From assembly GCF_964340395.1 (NCBI RefSeq), contig NC_135556.1:24605723-24669722 (forward strand): a stretch of 64,000 bases of DNA, written 5' to 3'. Shown in pieces: positions 1-11,101 of the stretch. Under the pieces are notes generated by a model that did no database searches, had not been told where the DNA came from, and saw only the letters and a list, made by a program, of their open reading frames with translations. A program made the translations under genes and the position numbers. Source of the stretch: Glandiceps talaboti (lineage: Eukaryota; Hemichordata; Enteropneusta; Spengelidae). The number at the start of each line of letters is the position of its first letter. The first letter of the stretch is position 1.

Positions 1-3000
1 TTCAGTATACCACTACAGTGCAAATAACATTAGTGTTCACTTGCACCAAAACAAGCAATCACTAGTTCATATGTGATATGCACAAAGCAGCCATACTAAT
101 ACTTTAATTATATCAAAGTTGATGATATGTTACTCTACCTGTTTTTGTAATTGTTTGGTTCTCATGACCAAGACACCAATTTTAGGTTCAAGGGTTTTCT
201 GTTCTTCTAGACTCCCAAATCTCCTGTCTTTGACTGCCTGTTGACTGGCTAACATTTTCTCTGCTTGGTCCAGTTTTTGTTTTAGAGACTGTGTCAACTT
301 ATCCACATATCTGAAAGCCAATCACAAAATAACAAGATACATGGATAGCCAATCACAAGAGTGTACTATAAATGAGAGCCAATCAAATAACTATGGAATG
401 GATATTAAATAATATATGGACAGCCAATCACCAGAGTGTACTGATTAATGAGTTATACCAAAAGTTATAAACAAGACAGTGTACTATAAATTTATAGGTG
501 TGTTAGTTTATTTACCTGTCATTGTTTTGTTGTGCACTGTTATTTCTCTTTAAATGTCTTTCATGTCTTTTTTACACGTGTATCTGTCTATGTGTCACTT
601 GGGATACAAGCTAGACTAACTGATATTTCTTGATTTCTATTCCTATGTACACTAGTGTAATGTATCTATTGTTTGTTTCTTATAGCTTTTTTCTTATAAT
701 GGTGAATAAAAGTTATTAAAAATTCAATTTAATTTACCAAAAGCTCAAAACAAGTCAATGTGCTACAACTTACTACAAAGATCTACATATAACATTGACT
801 TCATAACTTACTTTGGTGAACTTCTAATTAGGAATAATTGCTTCATTTTGACTGAAGTCAACTGATTCAAAATATCTTTGACATCACTCTGCATTCTCTT
901 CACTCTATCGCTGTCAACAAGTTGTAGGATAGCTGGGGCACTCTGAAACTGGTTGACGGATAACACGTCTGATTCGCCTTTCATCTCATTCAACCTTTGA
1001 CTCAAAAATCCTTCAAGCTACAAAATAACCAGAAATAGAAATGTGGAACAAAGGTAAGGCAGATTTCATCCTAGCTGCCTTAGTTGATTTCCAGTAAGGT
1101 ATGAAACGACAAGTCATTTCTGCCATCTCTGCATTTCTGACAAGGTAGTGTTCAAGATTTTGAACCAAAGTCATCAGTTTCTCTACTGAGAAATGAGTGA
1201 AATACAATGACATAACTTCATATCCAAATTGGGGTCATGATGTCATGTACAAATCTTCACACTGCAGTTGTGACTATAAAAATCAAAATACAGACTTACT
1301 TCCAAAAGTTCATCAATGAAAGTATTTCGAGTATCAGGATTATCTAGTAGAGACAAACTGTCCGTCCCCCTGGCTATACCATCATCTTTAACTGTTTCAA
1401 ATTCATCTGATTCCACAGTAACATCAAAATTGATTTTGTCTACAGGGTCTTCTCCAAAATCAATGCCTTCATCTTGCTGTTAAAAACCAAGCAATATGAA
1501 GGACATTATTATATCTTCTCCTCTTGAAGTATAACAACAAGTGACATATGGTTGGTCTCACACAACAAACCAAGTGGTATGGTTGTTTTCACACAACAAA
1601 CTAAGTGGTATGGTTGATTTCACACAACAAACTAAGTGGTATGGTTGTTCTCACACAACAAACTAAGTGGTATGGTTGTTCTCACACAACAAACTAAGTG
1701 GTATGGTTCTCACACAACAAACTAAGTGGTATGGTTGATCTCACACAACAAACTAAGTGGTATGGTTGTTCTCACACAACAAACTAAGTGGTATGGTTGC
1801 GCTCACATAAACTAAGTGGTATGGTTGTTCTCACACAACAAACTATGTGGTATTGTTGTTTTCACACAACAAACTAAGTGGTATTGTTGTTTTCACACAA
1901 CAAACTAAGTGGTATGGTTGTTCTCACACAACAAAGTGGCATGGTTGCTCTAACACAACAAACTAAGTGGTATGGTTGTTCTCACACAACAAACTAAGTG
2001 GTATGGTTGTTCTCACACAACAAACTAAGTGGCATGGTTGCTCCCACACAACAAACTAAGTGGTATGGTTGCTCTCACACAAACATATTGTAATATATGT
2101 ATGCTTATGTTGACATTATTTGCATACTTAGTCTACTATTACTATTAGTTGTAGTTCTGTTCATTATATTATTGTTTGATGTTATTTGCTACAACATTGT
2201 TTGCATACTGTTTATTTCAATGTCTTTTCATACTTCTTATAACCAATTTGCATACCCCTAGCTTACTGTATATACCTCTACCTGACTAGTACTGTTGTCC
2301 TCTAATGAAATGCCATAGTCTATTTCTTCAGCCAAGTCTCCCCAGTCAATCTGAAATTGATTTAAAAAGACAATAAATGAATTTAGATTCTTTAAAAAAA
2401 AATCATTCAGCTCCATTTTAGTTCGACATAAGACTCAACTTGTTGATTGACAGATATCTGAGCATAATGACACTGACCTGGTCTTCCTTGGTGTCCTCTT
2501 CATCATCTAGCAGTACATGTGAATCAATCACCTGTGAGGGCGCTGTCCCAGTTCTCCACTGATACACTGTGGTGTTACCAATCTCCTGTATATACCTGAT
2601 TGTTGGTGATCTCTTCTCAGTCTCTTCACTATCAGTATTTCTGTTATTGTAAAACAGTGTTGTCATGGTGACTTTGACAAATGTAAACAAACAGATTATA
2701 GATGAGCAGAAAACAGTGTTGCCATGGTGACTTTGACAAATGTAAACAAACAGACTATAGGTGAGCAGAGCGTTTAGAACTCCTTCCGTTAACAGATCCA
2801 AACTTTCCACTGGGGCTGAAAACAAAATTACACAATTTCCTTTTGACCACAATTATTCCTTAAGTCTGTAATTGTGCATGGTTTTGAAAGCCAGTGATTG
2901 ATATTCATTGATCTGGTAAAGTCTACTTGTAATACATATCATGACATATCTTTGCTTCATTAATTAATTCCACTTCTAAATGAAGTTTCAGAATTAATTG

Positions 3001-6000
3001 GTACATGTAATGTCACGACGATACATTGATGATGTCATTAAGTTAAAAGATGATGTCACTAAGTGTAATGATGATGTCATTAAGTGTAATGATGATGTCA
3101 ATGAGGTAAATGATGATGTCACTAAGTTAACTGATGATGTCACTAAGTTAAATGATGATGTCACTAAGTTAAATGATGTCACTAAGTGTAATGATGATGT
3201 CACTAAGTAAAAGATAAAGTCACTAAGTTAAATGATGATGTCACTAAGTTAAATGATGATGTCACTAAGTTAACTGATGATGTCACAAAGTTAACTGATG
3301 ATGTCACTAAGTTAACAGATGATGTCACTAAGTTAACTGATGATGTCACTAAGTTAACTGATGATGTCACTATAAAGTAAACTAAGGATGTCATTATGTT
3401 AACTGATGATGTCATTTAAAGATAAGGTCACTAAGTTAAAAGATGATGTCACTAAAGATGATGTAATAAAGTTATATAACATCACACACACATATAGAGA
3501 ATTATTATTTTCACTTACCCTCCTATTGAAAATTGTACAAAAGCATGATAAAAATCACATGTATTAACTATATCTTGTGTTTTCTTCACAATATCTTCAT
3601 AAACACAGGATAAATCTTTCACTAGACTGATCAACTCACTTTTCACTTTTTCTCCCTGGTGAATTAGAAAACTAACATTACTTAAAAAGAATTAATTAAA
3701 ATAATACCCAAAATGATGGCTTTCTGTATTGGAAACAATGCAATGGTCAATTGATAGCCTACTACAATGGCATTTTGAACTGAATAGTGCTACATGTATG
3801 TCTATAACAAATATACATTATCATTAAATAAGTAGTTTAAAATCAACCATCGTACGATGATTGACACAACTGTATTATTGAATACTGGGACATGGTTGGA
3901 AGGTAGGACCAAGATGTCTGTGTACAAACTGTATGTATACTTGCCTTAATTCCATATTGTTTACACAATATGTGATATTGCTCCCTCTGTTCATTGGCAT
4001 TTATGACATAATCCCTTTCCTTTCTTTCACATTCCTGGGAAGAAGAAGAAGACATGACAAAAGGGTACAGAAGTCAAATGTAGAGGTCAAGGGTCAAATA
4101 CTAGTATACCAGGGTCAAAGGTCATATTTTGAGTTTTGTACAAACTTATCAACCATAAATTGGCAGTACTATGTCACCATGTGAGAGACTGACAGTATAG
4201 CTCAATTTTGATATCTGACCCTGAATGGTAAATTTATATAATGTGACCATTTGACTCTTTTTAATGAATGACTATCCTCCAATTACTGGGAAAGGGTTGG
4301 GTGCTGGTAAGGAGTAGACGGATATACCCTATGGATTGCACAATAACACAAGAATTTTTTTTGTACTGGGAATTGCTCCCAGTGATTTTCATTTTAATGC
4401 TGATGTAAACACACAATCACACACTATTCTACAGAGTTCCATTCAGGTTTGGGACTATGTGACAGAGTTATGTTGCATGCTCCATATCACGTTGCTGTGG
4501 AACTGTCAAGGCTAATACCCAATCAGTTCACAGGCTATCTTGGAGTCAACCAGGCTTGGGGAACATAGCACCTGCAGGCTCCGTGTGAGTAATCGTCCCC
4601 GACTTTTCGAGTCATTACTCCAGGAATCCCCCCCCCCCCCAAATTTGCACTCATCTTGTGAGTGAGACACAGCTGAGTGATACAGTCTACCCATCTAGTC
4701 TGTAGAACACTCACCCTAGGTTTGGGTCGGTCACAGAAAAATCCCCCATTTCCAGTAGGATTCAACCCCATGACCTCCCAACTGCTAATCCTGAGTGCTA
4801 ACCACTATGCCACAGGGAGCTGGTAACAGATGAATTTATTGTCTGTATATTGCTCTACAGTAATGATTAATGAAAGATACATCTCTAAATAGAAGACAGT
4901 ACAGCATATTAACAGTAACTGTTATAGTAAACATAAAAGTAAAAACTGCATTGTACAGAATACACTTACTGTTTGAGTCTGTTGACATTTTGTTATCTGT
5001 TTTTTCAAGGCTGGGATTTCATAAGTCACATTTCTAATTAACATATCAGCAGCTTCTGCCAAGTACAGATTGTCTTTCTCATACAACTTCATTATCTCCT
5101 GCCAGTCCTATCATTAACACAACAAAATAACATGCAGTCAATGGTCTGTGTTGTAAGTTGTATAACTCTTACATTGATGAATTGTTGCATTTATGCAAAT
5201 TCAATTCTGATTTCAGTCTATTACATGAATATTTTTTATGACAGATAAAAATTGATCGGGTTATCCCTTTTCCGATTATCAATGTTTACTATAATTTGCT
5301 TTTTAATGAAAAGATTGCGCCAATTCTGGGGATAACAGTGCCACTGGTACACAGGTCCAGCAAGTCGATAGTGCCTGGGATCTGCGCTTGGAAGATTGCT
5401 GTACAAAAATTGGGGATGACAGTGCCACTGGTACACAAGTTCAGCAAGCCCTTGATAGTGCCTTTGGTGACTTTGGTCACTTTTAAAGTTAGCAGACTAG
5501 TCCCATGGTCCAGCAGCTAGACAACTCCAATTACAGCTAATGCATGTTTCAGTTGTTTTTTCAAAACATTTCAAATTTGACTTACTTTCATTCTCGTGGA
5601 AGAATAATAGCCAAATATGTTTTTTGTACCAGCTTCAGTTTCTTTTAAAAGTTCAACAATTCTTCTACAATGGAAGTAGTTTATGTCTGAAATGAAAAAA
5701 AAATAAGTGTCTCAACAGATTACACAGGGTTTTTAGAATTGAAAATATAGTTGGCTTGGTCCAAATTACATGTAAAATACTTCAAAACCTGGGAATACAT
5801 ATAAATATATATGTTGAGCATGTTTTAAATGAGATAAACAAACTTGAGATCCTGACTATGTGAGTTTACTTTACATTTTGTGTGTTATCTTGACTTGTCA
5901 AGGAACAGTTTCATCAGTTTACACTCCTACCCATCAGAGTAGGGAGAGAATGCCCCTTGTAGTCAGAAGATGTTTATGTGTTTGCTCTAAGTTGAACACA

Positions 6001-7097
6001 CAAAGTTTAGGTGAGTTCACTTACATGTTCCTGATACTAACTGTGTTATTTCTTCCACTGCTGGCATGTCCTGTATGGCATTGTTGATTTTCTCCCTTAC
6101 AACCAGTGCTGCCGACTGCCATTTCAGATCAACATGTCTCCGATCTATCAACCAATCTATTATTAAAACATCACAGTCATTAACATGAGAATGATAGTGA
6201 ACTCATTGGGTATGTTAGAAAAGCTAGAGAAATACTGTCTTGTATCAATATAATATAGGTCTTTCTAAAATAGGGCAGGGATGTATAGGTAGTCCTTGTA
6301 AGAAGCAAACATCTAGAATCCGTAATTGGAAACTTTCAATAAAATATCACAGATATAGACTGTAACATATGTCATTTTGTGTATCCCTAACCAGGCTTCT
6401 CTTTCCAGAAGTTAGTGGCACCTGATGTGGTGTCATGACACAATGTATCTTACAGATTACATTAACAGTGGTCCATGTAAACTGTAAAACATGTCACGGG
6501 TCAAGGGGGTGGGGTGGGGGGTCCTTATCATCAAGAGTATAAGAGTCGAGTACCATGAAGAGATGATCTTTCAGTCTATATGGTAACATATCATATATCA
6601 TTTTTTAAATAAGTTTATATATTTTCTTGTGGACTACTCTATATAGCAGTGTCTGGTTGAGCCTACAAGTGCAGGGCATGAAGTAAGTCTCAATACATTG
6701 ACTGCCATGTGTGAAGTACAAGATAATAATGTAAAGGGTAATATGATTTTAAAAATTATATTTAACTCTGTAACTTTTTTACAGTGACACTGGCCAAGAT
6801 TCTTCAGGTGTTACAAAAAAATGAAAATACATGTATTTGAAAAATGAAGTAAGTGAGAGAATGTTTACACAGAATATCATCAACACATCACCTCACATAT
6901 ATAGTATATACTGTTTAATACACTCACCAAGTAATTTGTTAGAACTGATATCGATTGGTAAATTGTCAATCTGTTCCTGACTCAAACCACCTTTCTGAAA
7001 AAAAGAAAAAAAGAAAAAAAAGAAACAATATCATCACTGATACTGCATATTATCTATGAAATGTCAATATAATGATTGTTCTTAAACTCACCTGCAT
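1..7097 (-). CDS. CDK5RAP3: CDK5 regulatory subunit-associated protein 3 (C53/LZAP), 3' end beyond window
   Basis: This is the adaptor of the UFL1-DDRGK1 UFMylation ligase at the ER, which also binds ATG8 and UFM1 in ER-phagy. Coding exons in transcription order are 7097-7092, 6994-6928, 6156-6025, 5686-5586, 5107-4970, 4034-3945, 3655-3519, 2640-2478, 2350-2282, 1476-1300, 1017-812 and 310-139. All junctions keep phase and give 486 codons. The human protein is about 506 aa, so only a short last exon lies left of the window. The start is ATG CAG in an AAAATG context. Recognisable family stretches are SNKLLDWLIDRRH near the N-terminus, TKNIFGYYSSTRMKDWQEI, CKQYGIKGEKVKSEL, GNTTVYQWRTGT, SDVLSVNQFQSAPAIL and the C-terminal coiled coil from YVDK to EPKIGVLVMRTKQL. 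The middle holds acidic IDWG-type motifs. Identification is by remembered family sequence and is strong. Confidence 0.96.
1546..2092. repeat. 31-bp minisatellite in CDK5RAP3 intron
   Basis: About 17 tandem copies of a 31-bp unit containing CACACAACAAACTAAGTGG followed by TATGGTTG. There are small indels and a few diverged copies. It lies wholly in the intron between the exons at 2282-2350 and 1300-1476. Confidence 0.95.
2282..2350 (-). CDS. CDK5RAP3: CDK5RAP3 exon with IDWG motif
   Basis: This 69-nt, phase-0 exon covers residues 279-301 of the model. It starts IDWGDLAEEIDYGI. In C53 proteins the IDWG element is the shuffled ATG8-interacting motif, which also contacts UFM1. A second, variant copy (IDYG) is in the same exon, and a third (IDFG) starts the next exon at 1476. 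A CAG|GTAGAGG donor and a CAG acceptor bound it. Confidence 0.9.
3025..3470. repeat. 21-bp minisatellite in CDK5RAP3 intron
   Basis: Roughly 20 copies of a 21-bp unit built on GATGATGTCACTAAGTTAA. Because the period is a multiple of three and no frame-fixed stop is present, it gives repetitive open frames on both strands. These are not genes. It lies in the intron between the exons at 3519-3655 and 2478-2640. Confidence 0.95.
3945..4034 (-). CDS. CDK5RAP3: CDK5RAP3 exon with GC splice donor
   Basis: This 90-nt exon encodes ECERKERDYVINANEQREQ and then CKQYGIK. It must join phase 0 to the exon starting GEKVKSEL at 3655, as in the conserved family sequence. The only donor at that point reads AAG|GCAAGT, the classic strong GC donor context. 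The intron 3944-3656 is therefore GC-AG. The GT of GTATAC five bases further on would break the frame with the next exon. Confidence 0.85.
4500..4830 (-). mobile_element. tRNA-derived SINE-like element
   Basis: Read on the minus strand the element begins near 4825. It has an A-box-like TGGCATAGTGG (plus 4802-4812) followed by TTAGCACTCAGGA, and about 34 nt later a B-box-like GGGTTGAATCC (plus 4758-4768). This is the spacing of an internal Pol III promoter. A roughly 230-nt body follows, including a 13-G run, and ends near 4500. It lies in a CDK5RAP3 intron. The family name and precise 3' end are not known to me. Confidence 0.7.
5324..5475. repeat. Two diverged copies of an ~85-bp repeat
   Basis: Two adjacent segments share GACAGTGCCACTGGTACACA-type sequence followed by AGCAAGTC/AGCAAGCC and TAGTGCCT. 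They start near 5324 and 5409. They lie in the CDK5RAP3 intron between the exons at 5586-5686 and 4970-5107. Confidence 0.7.
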
Positions 7098-7270
7098 TTT
7101 GGATATTTCTCGATGACCTTATATCGGTCTACGTAGAAACAGCTGTTTCGCCAGCATATGCATACAAGTCAACGTCGACAGCGAAGTCGTAACACGATGC
7201 GCATGCGCAAAATATTTGTCTGATCAATCGTCGTAAAAGTATTTGCCCTTTTGCGGCGGCAATGGTAAAT
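7098..7270 (-). promoter_or_regulatory. CDK5RAP3 promoter region with NRF-1 palindrome
   Basis: The interval just upstream of the CDK5RAP3 start codon has many CpGs in an otherwise CpG-poor window. TGCGCATGCGCA at 7198-7209 is a perfect symmetric match to the NRF-1 consensus. NRF-1 commonly drives housekeeping promoters, and the position about 100 bp upstream of the ATG fits that role. A GCGGCGG run lies at 7251-7260. No TATA box is evident. The exact transcription start is not visible. Confidence 0.6.
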
Positions 7271-7489
7271 TATTTGACGCTATTTGAGTACTTCAAGATT
7301 ACAGACGGTTGTGTTGCAGGCGTTTCAAAATCCACTCGGACAGTTTATAAGATTTTGCATTATATACATAGAACTTTTCCTATAAAACTTTCTTTCACAA
7401 AAAGATAGTTGTTAAAATTATAATGGAGAACAGCTATCTAGTTTAGATCTATCTTCTGAAAACTACAGGAAACCCAGGAACCATGTTTC

Positions 7490-7545
7490 AAACAAACAAA
7501 CAAACAAACAAACAAACAAACAAACAAACAAACAAACAAACAAAC
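7490..7545. repeat. (AAAC)n microsatellite
   Basis: About 14 uninterrupted copies of the tetranucleotide CAAA. It lies in the intergenic interval upstream of CDK5RAP3. Confidence 0.97.
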
Positions 7546-8299
7546 ATAAGTAAGTAACATTCAAATACAAATAGAATAAATGTAAATACCATAAACCCAT
7601 GAATAAGCACAAGCCATACATATGTATGGCAAGTCGTACTGTAAAATACATTGAAATCGTTTGACACATTTTGTTTACGTTTAGTACATTTGTTTACATT
7701 CTATGACTGCACGAAATATACTAAGTACTCTGGGATCGGGCAATGTTCCAGGGACCTTCCACGAAGTACAAGTTTAATACATTTTTAAAAGAACATTTTA
7801 AGTACATTTTTTGCATGCTGTTATTGTACTAAACACATTTTTTAAAAATATTTAATACATTTCCAATTACGACTCAATCTGCTATTGTGACAGACCAATA
7901 TTTCAATATTTCTAATTTCGGCAATATCGTCATCCTGTCTACAATATATTAAAATCCACTTCCACTTGCTAAATAGTTTTAACCGTGGCTCTAATTGGTT
8001 GGCTGATGAGAAAACTTGGCGTTGGCGTTGACATGTTGTGATCAGTTGAGTGTGAAAATAATCTTATTGCCTTGTATTGTCAGAGAATAGGGAGCATATG
8101 GCTTTGGTGTTTCGGATAAGTTAGAATTTCGCTGATGATCTTATTTTAAGTCAATTATCAAAAACAGTCCGATGACTTCATCGTGTACTTTTATCCAAAA
8201 ACATAGAACGTCCACTGTGATTTCATTGACATTGCAGTAGAAATCACGTATGTAAACAAGTATTACAACAAAGACCAGGAAGGAATTTTAAAAAAAAGT

Positions 8300-8720
8300 T
8301 ACCATCTCGATCTGCGAGGTAAACTGGCGAACCATACATCATATACTGTTAAGTTATTCCTGAGTGCTCATTTGTTCTAGCCAATCTCGGTACGAGAGTG
8401 ACTTTTGGAGTGTGCGTGTACTGTACAGTTGCAGTTGTGTGAAAGTTCGCTAGCCTAGCGACGCGACACTAGCTGGTGGCGTATTGTAGGGAGGGGAGAA
8501 ATCTATAGTTAGAATGGAATTTCAGAAAGATAAATCACCACAGATATCTAGAGTTACTACATGGAGAGTTCAATACATTTTTTACATGTAAAATTCTGTA
8601 ACTGTTACGTGTTGTTACAGAAAGCGAGCCAAGGAATTTGGGTAGTCAGTTGCAGCCAGTGAATTCAACTTTTTCATCTACGATATAACGGTGTAGCGCC
8701 CTCAACGCCACACTTTCCAT
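8300..8720. other. Orphan CpG-richer stretch
   Basis: CpGs cluster here (for example CGACGCGACAC near 8460 and GTAGCGCCCTCAACGCC near 8690), in contrast to its surroundings. It resembles an animal promoter or unmethylated island, but I find no first exon leading into a gene on either strand. Confidence 0.4.
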
Positions 8721-9587
8721 TATTCTTTTGAATAGGACAACTGCATTGAAAGATAGCAGAAATCTATTGTGTTGTTGTGGGGCATACATAAACAATTTTA
8801 AAAAACCCTCACATTTTGCAAGTTTAATTTCAAATTAATGAGAAAGACATCACAAAGCCTTCTGTTTCATAATATGGCTACTGCAGTAAGTCTTACCTCT
8901 TAACTCTCACATAAGTCCTGTATTTTATAGTCAGTAGTTGACACATTCATCCAGAAATGGAATAAACTTGCACAAAATCACACTAAATTATATTAATAAT
9001 GACATTTATTTTTTTTATACAGTCTTCATAACACATACATCATTTCTCACCTCTCGCTAGCACTACGTATAGCATATATTGAATATACAATACTCATATA
9101 TTCTAAACTTGACCTCTCAAAAAACACACCATTTTCGTTCCACTAAAGTTTCAATTATACTCCAAACTACAAAAAAGTACATTTTCAATTATTTACAATG
9201 TCCAATAGTTCTATTATCTTTTATATCTCCATCTTTCAGGGGTTTGTCTTTGTACTGCACTGAATATTTTAAATGAATATACATGTAATACATAGAATAA
9301 TTAACCAGAGAAATAATTTTTAAGAAGGAAAAGAAAAATGATTGCCAAAACTGTGCATCATGTTGTTGATGCCATATTACACAACTCAGTCACAAATCAT
9401 GAAAAATCTAGCACCTTTTTTAAAATTTCCATATCATCTATGTGATGTAAAGAATGCACCTTTTTAGTTCAGTTTCAGTTTTACAAAATATTTTGTGATT
9501 TCCAACTTTTTTGGCAAGATTTGAACCAATGTTGACACTATCAATTAAAGATGTGTTATGTTGTTCAGCCTCATTTGAGGAATAAGA

Positions 9588-9752
9588 ATCTTATAAACCA
9601 TATATGGAATCTTATGAACCATATAGAATCTTATGAACCATATATGGAATCACATAAACCATATATGGAATTTTATGAACCATATATAGAATCTTATGAA
9701 CCATATATGGAATCTTATAAACCATATATGGAATCTTATAAACCATATATTC
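9588..9752. repeat. 21-bp minisatellite
   Basis: Seven to eight copies of a 21-bp unit built on AACCATATATGGAATCTTAT, with small variants. A looser GAAACCATGG-type repetition follows to about 9,925. Confidence 0.9.
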
Positions 9753-10445
9753 AAATGGGTGACTGACTATGGTATTTGACACCATGGTAACAGAAGCTAT
9801 CAAGCCTGGTTTGAAACCATGGCAATAATATCATCCAATTCATGTATGAAACCATGGTCAGAACACATCATCCAAGCCATATTTGAAACTATGGCAGCAA
9901 TGTCATCAAAGCCATGCTTGAAACTGAGGTCACTGGTCCTTTGTACTTAGCTTGATGTAAAATAGTCTACTAGATTTTCAATTTTTCAAAATGTACACCA
10001 TGATAAAGAAACGTGTGTGTGTGTGTGTGTGTGGGGGGGGGGGAGAATCTTATTGAAAATACAAATATTAATATATCACATATAATATTATATCAAACAG
10101 ATTACTAATGTTGTTTGACTGATAGAATATTTGAAGGCTTTCTGACTCCGATAAAACTTTGAAGTTTGTAGAATTAAAGGTATTAGCACTTTATATATAA
10201 ATTAGTGCTAGCATATCTAAAATATCTGGTCAATTGGTGTCTACTGGGTAGTTCATTCCTTGGTACTGGCTGGGTGAAACTACAAAAAAAAATGACTGAA
10301 AATCTGAAATAATGCACATATAATGATAATTACTTACAGTACTGTATTTGAATACTGTTAAATATAACACACAAATATTATCTGTGGTGGATTGCCTACG
10401 ACACAGAATGGCCATTATTTGCAGCAGCAGCTGCAGACCACGACA

Positions 10446-10460
10446 GCGCCCTCTAGTGGC
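10446..10460 (-). promoter_or_regulatory. CTCF-like motif
   Basis: GCGCCCTCTAGTGGC reads GCCACTAGAGGGCGC on the minus strand, a near-perfect match to the CTCF core. Binding is inferred only. Confidence 0.4.
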
Positions 10461-11088
10461 AATAATGAAAATGCCATATCGAAGGAACACTTCCAATGTA
10501 ATGTGTTTGCAAGGATTTAGTACACAGATAAAAACAAACACAAAACCAAAAAGACATAAAACTGTATGGTATATGATCTCTTTCAAAATATTTACATCAG
10601 CTTATCAGATATAAAGTTGTGATCGGCAAATACCTTGGCAGAAGAAATCTTAATCTATAACTTTGTACCCTGCTGTAGTGTTTTAAGTACAAATAACTTG
10701 AAATAAAACTACAACAAAAAAAAGTGCTTTGCGCACCTGGCTAATATCACAATAACATCTGATATCTCAGTGATCCAGCTTTTAACTAGAAAACTTCCAC
10801 TTTTCAAATTGAAGATGAAAATAGCAAGCTTTATACAAATGGGAAAAACACAATCATCAAAAATATTAACCACTACAAGAATATTTGAAATAAGAGACAT
10901 CGGTAAATTTCTGTGATAGATAAATACATTTAGCATAAGAACAATTTCAGATAAATGTAACAAAAAATGTAAAAGAAAGGAACTGCCAGAAAGAATGTAT
11001 CCCCTTTTTTTTGTTGTCAACTTTAGTAACTGACTTTTTCTTTATCGTTTTATTTTACAGATACTAGATTTCAGATGTCAAGCCTGAA

Positions 11089-11101
11089 AGGTCAAAGGTC
11101 A
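11089..11101 (+). promoter_or_regulatory. DR1 nuclear-receptor-like element
   Basis: AGGTCAAAGGTCA is a perfect direct repeat of AGGTCA spaced by one base, the RXR/HNF4/COUP-TF-type element. Function is inferred. Confidence 0.4.

Noticed and set aside
2761-2819. Extra CDK5RAP3 exon (acceptor followed by open frame)
   Set aside because: The flanking exons join directly in phase and match the family without it, and it adds sequence unlike CDK5RAP3.
2994-3415. Open frames on both strands with heptad-like DDVTKLN / VTSSVNL repeats
   Set aside because: Produced by a 21-bp intronic minisatellite whose period is a multiple of three. No start context or flanking exon.
7262-7410. Plus-strand frame starting MVNYLTLFEYFK next to the CDK5RAP3 promoter
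   Set aside because: A 48-codon frame with no recognised family and no downstream partner exon. Could be chance in CpG-rich sequence.
8875-8886. Plus-strand start exon MATA followed by GTAAGT
   Set aside because: No plus-strand gene follows before the minus-strand CRACD-like gene.
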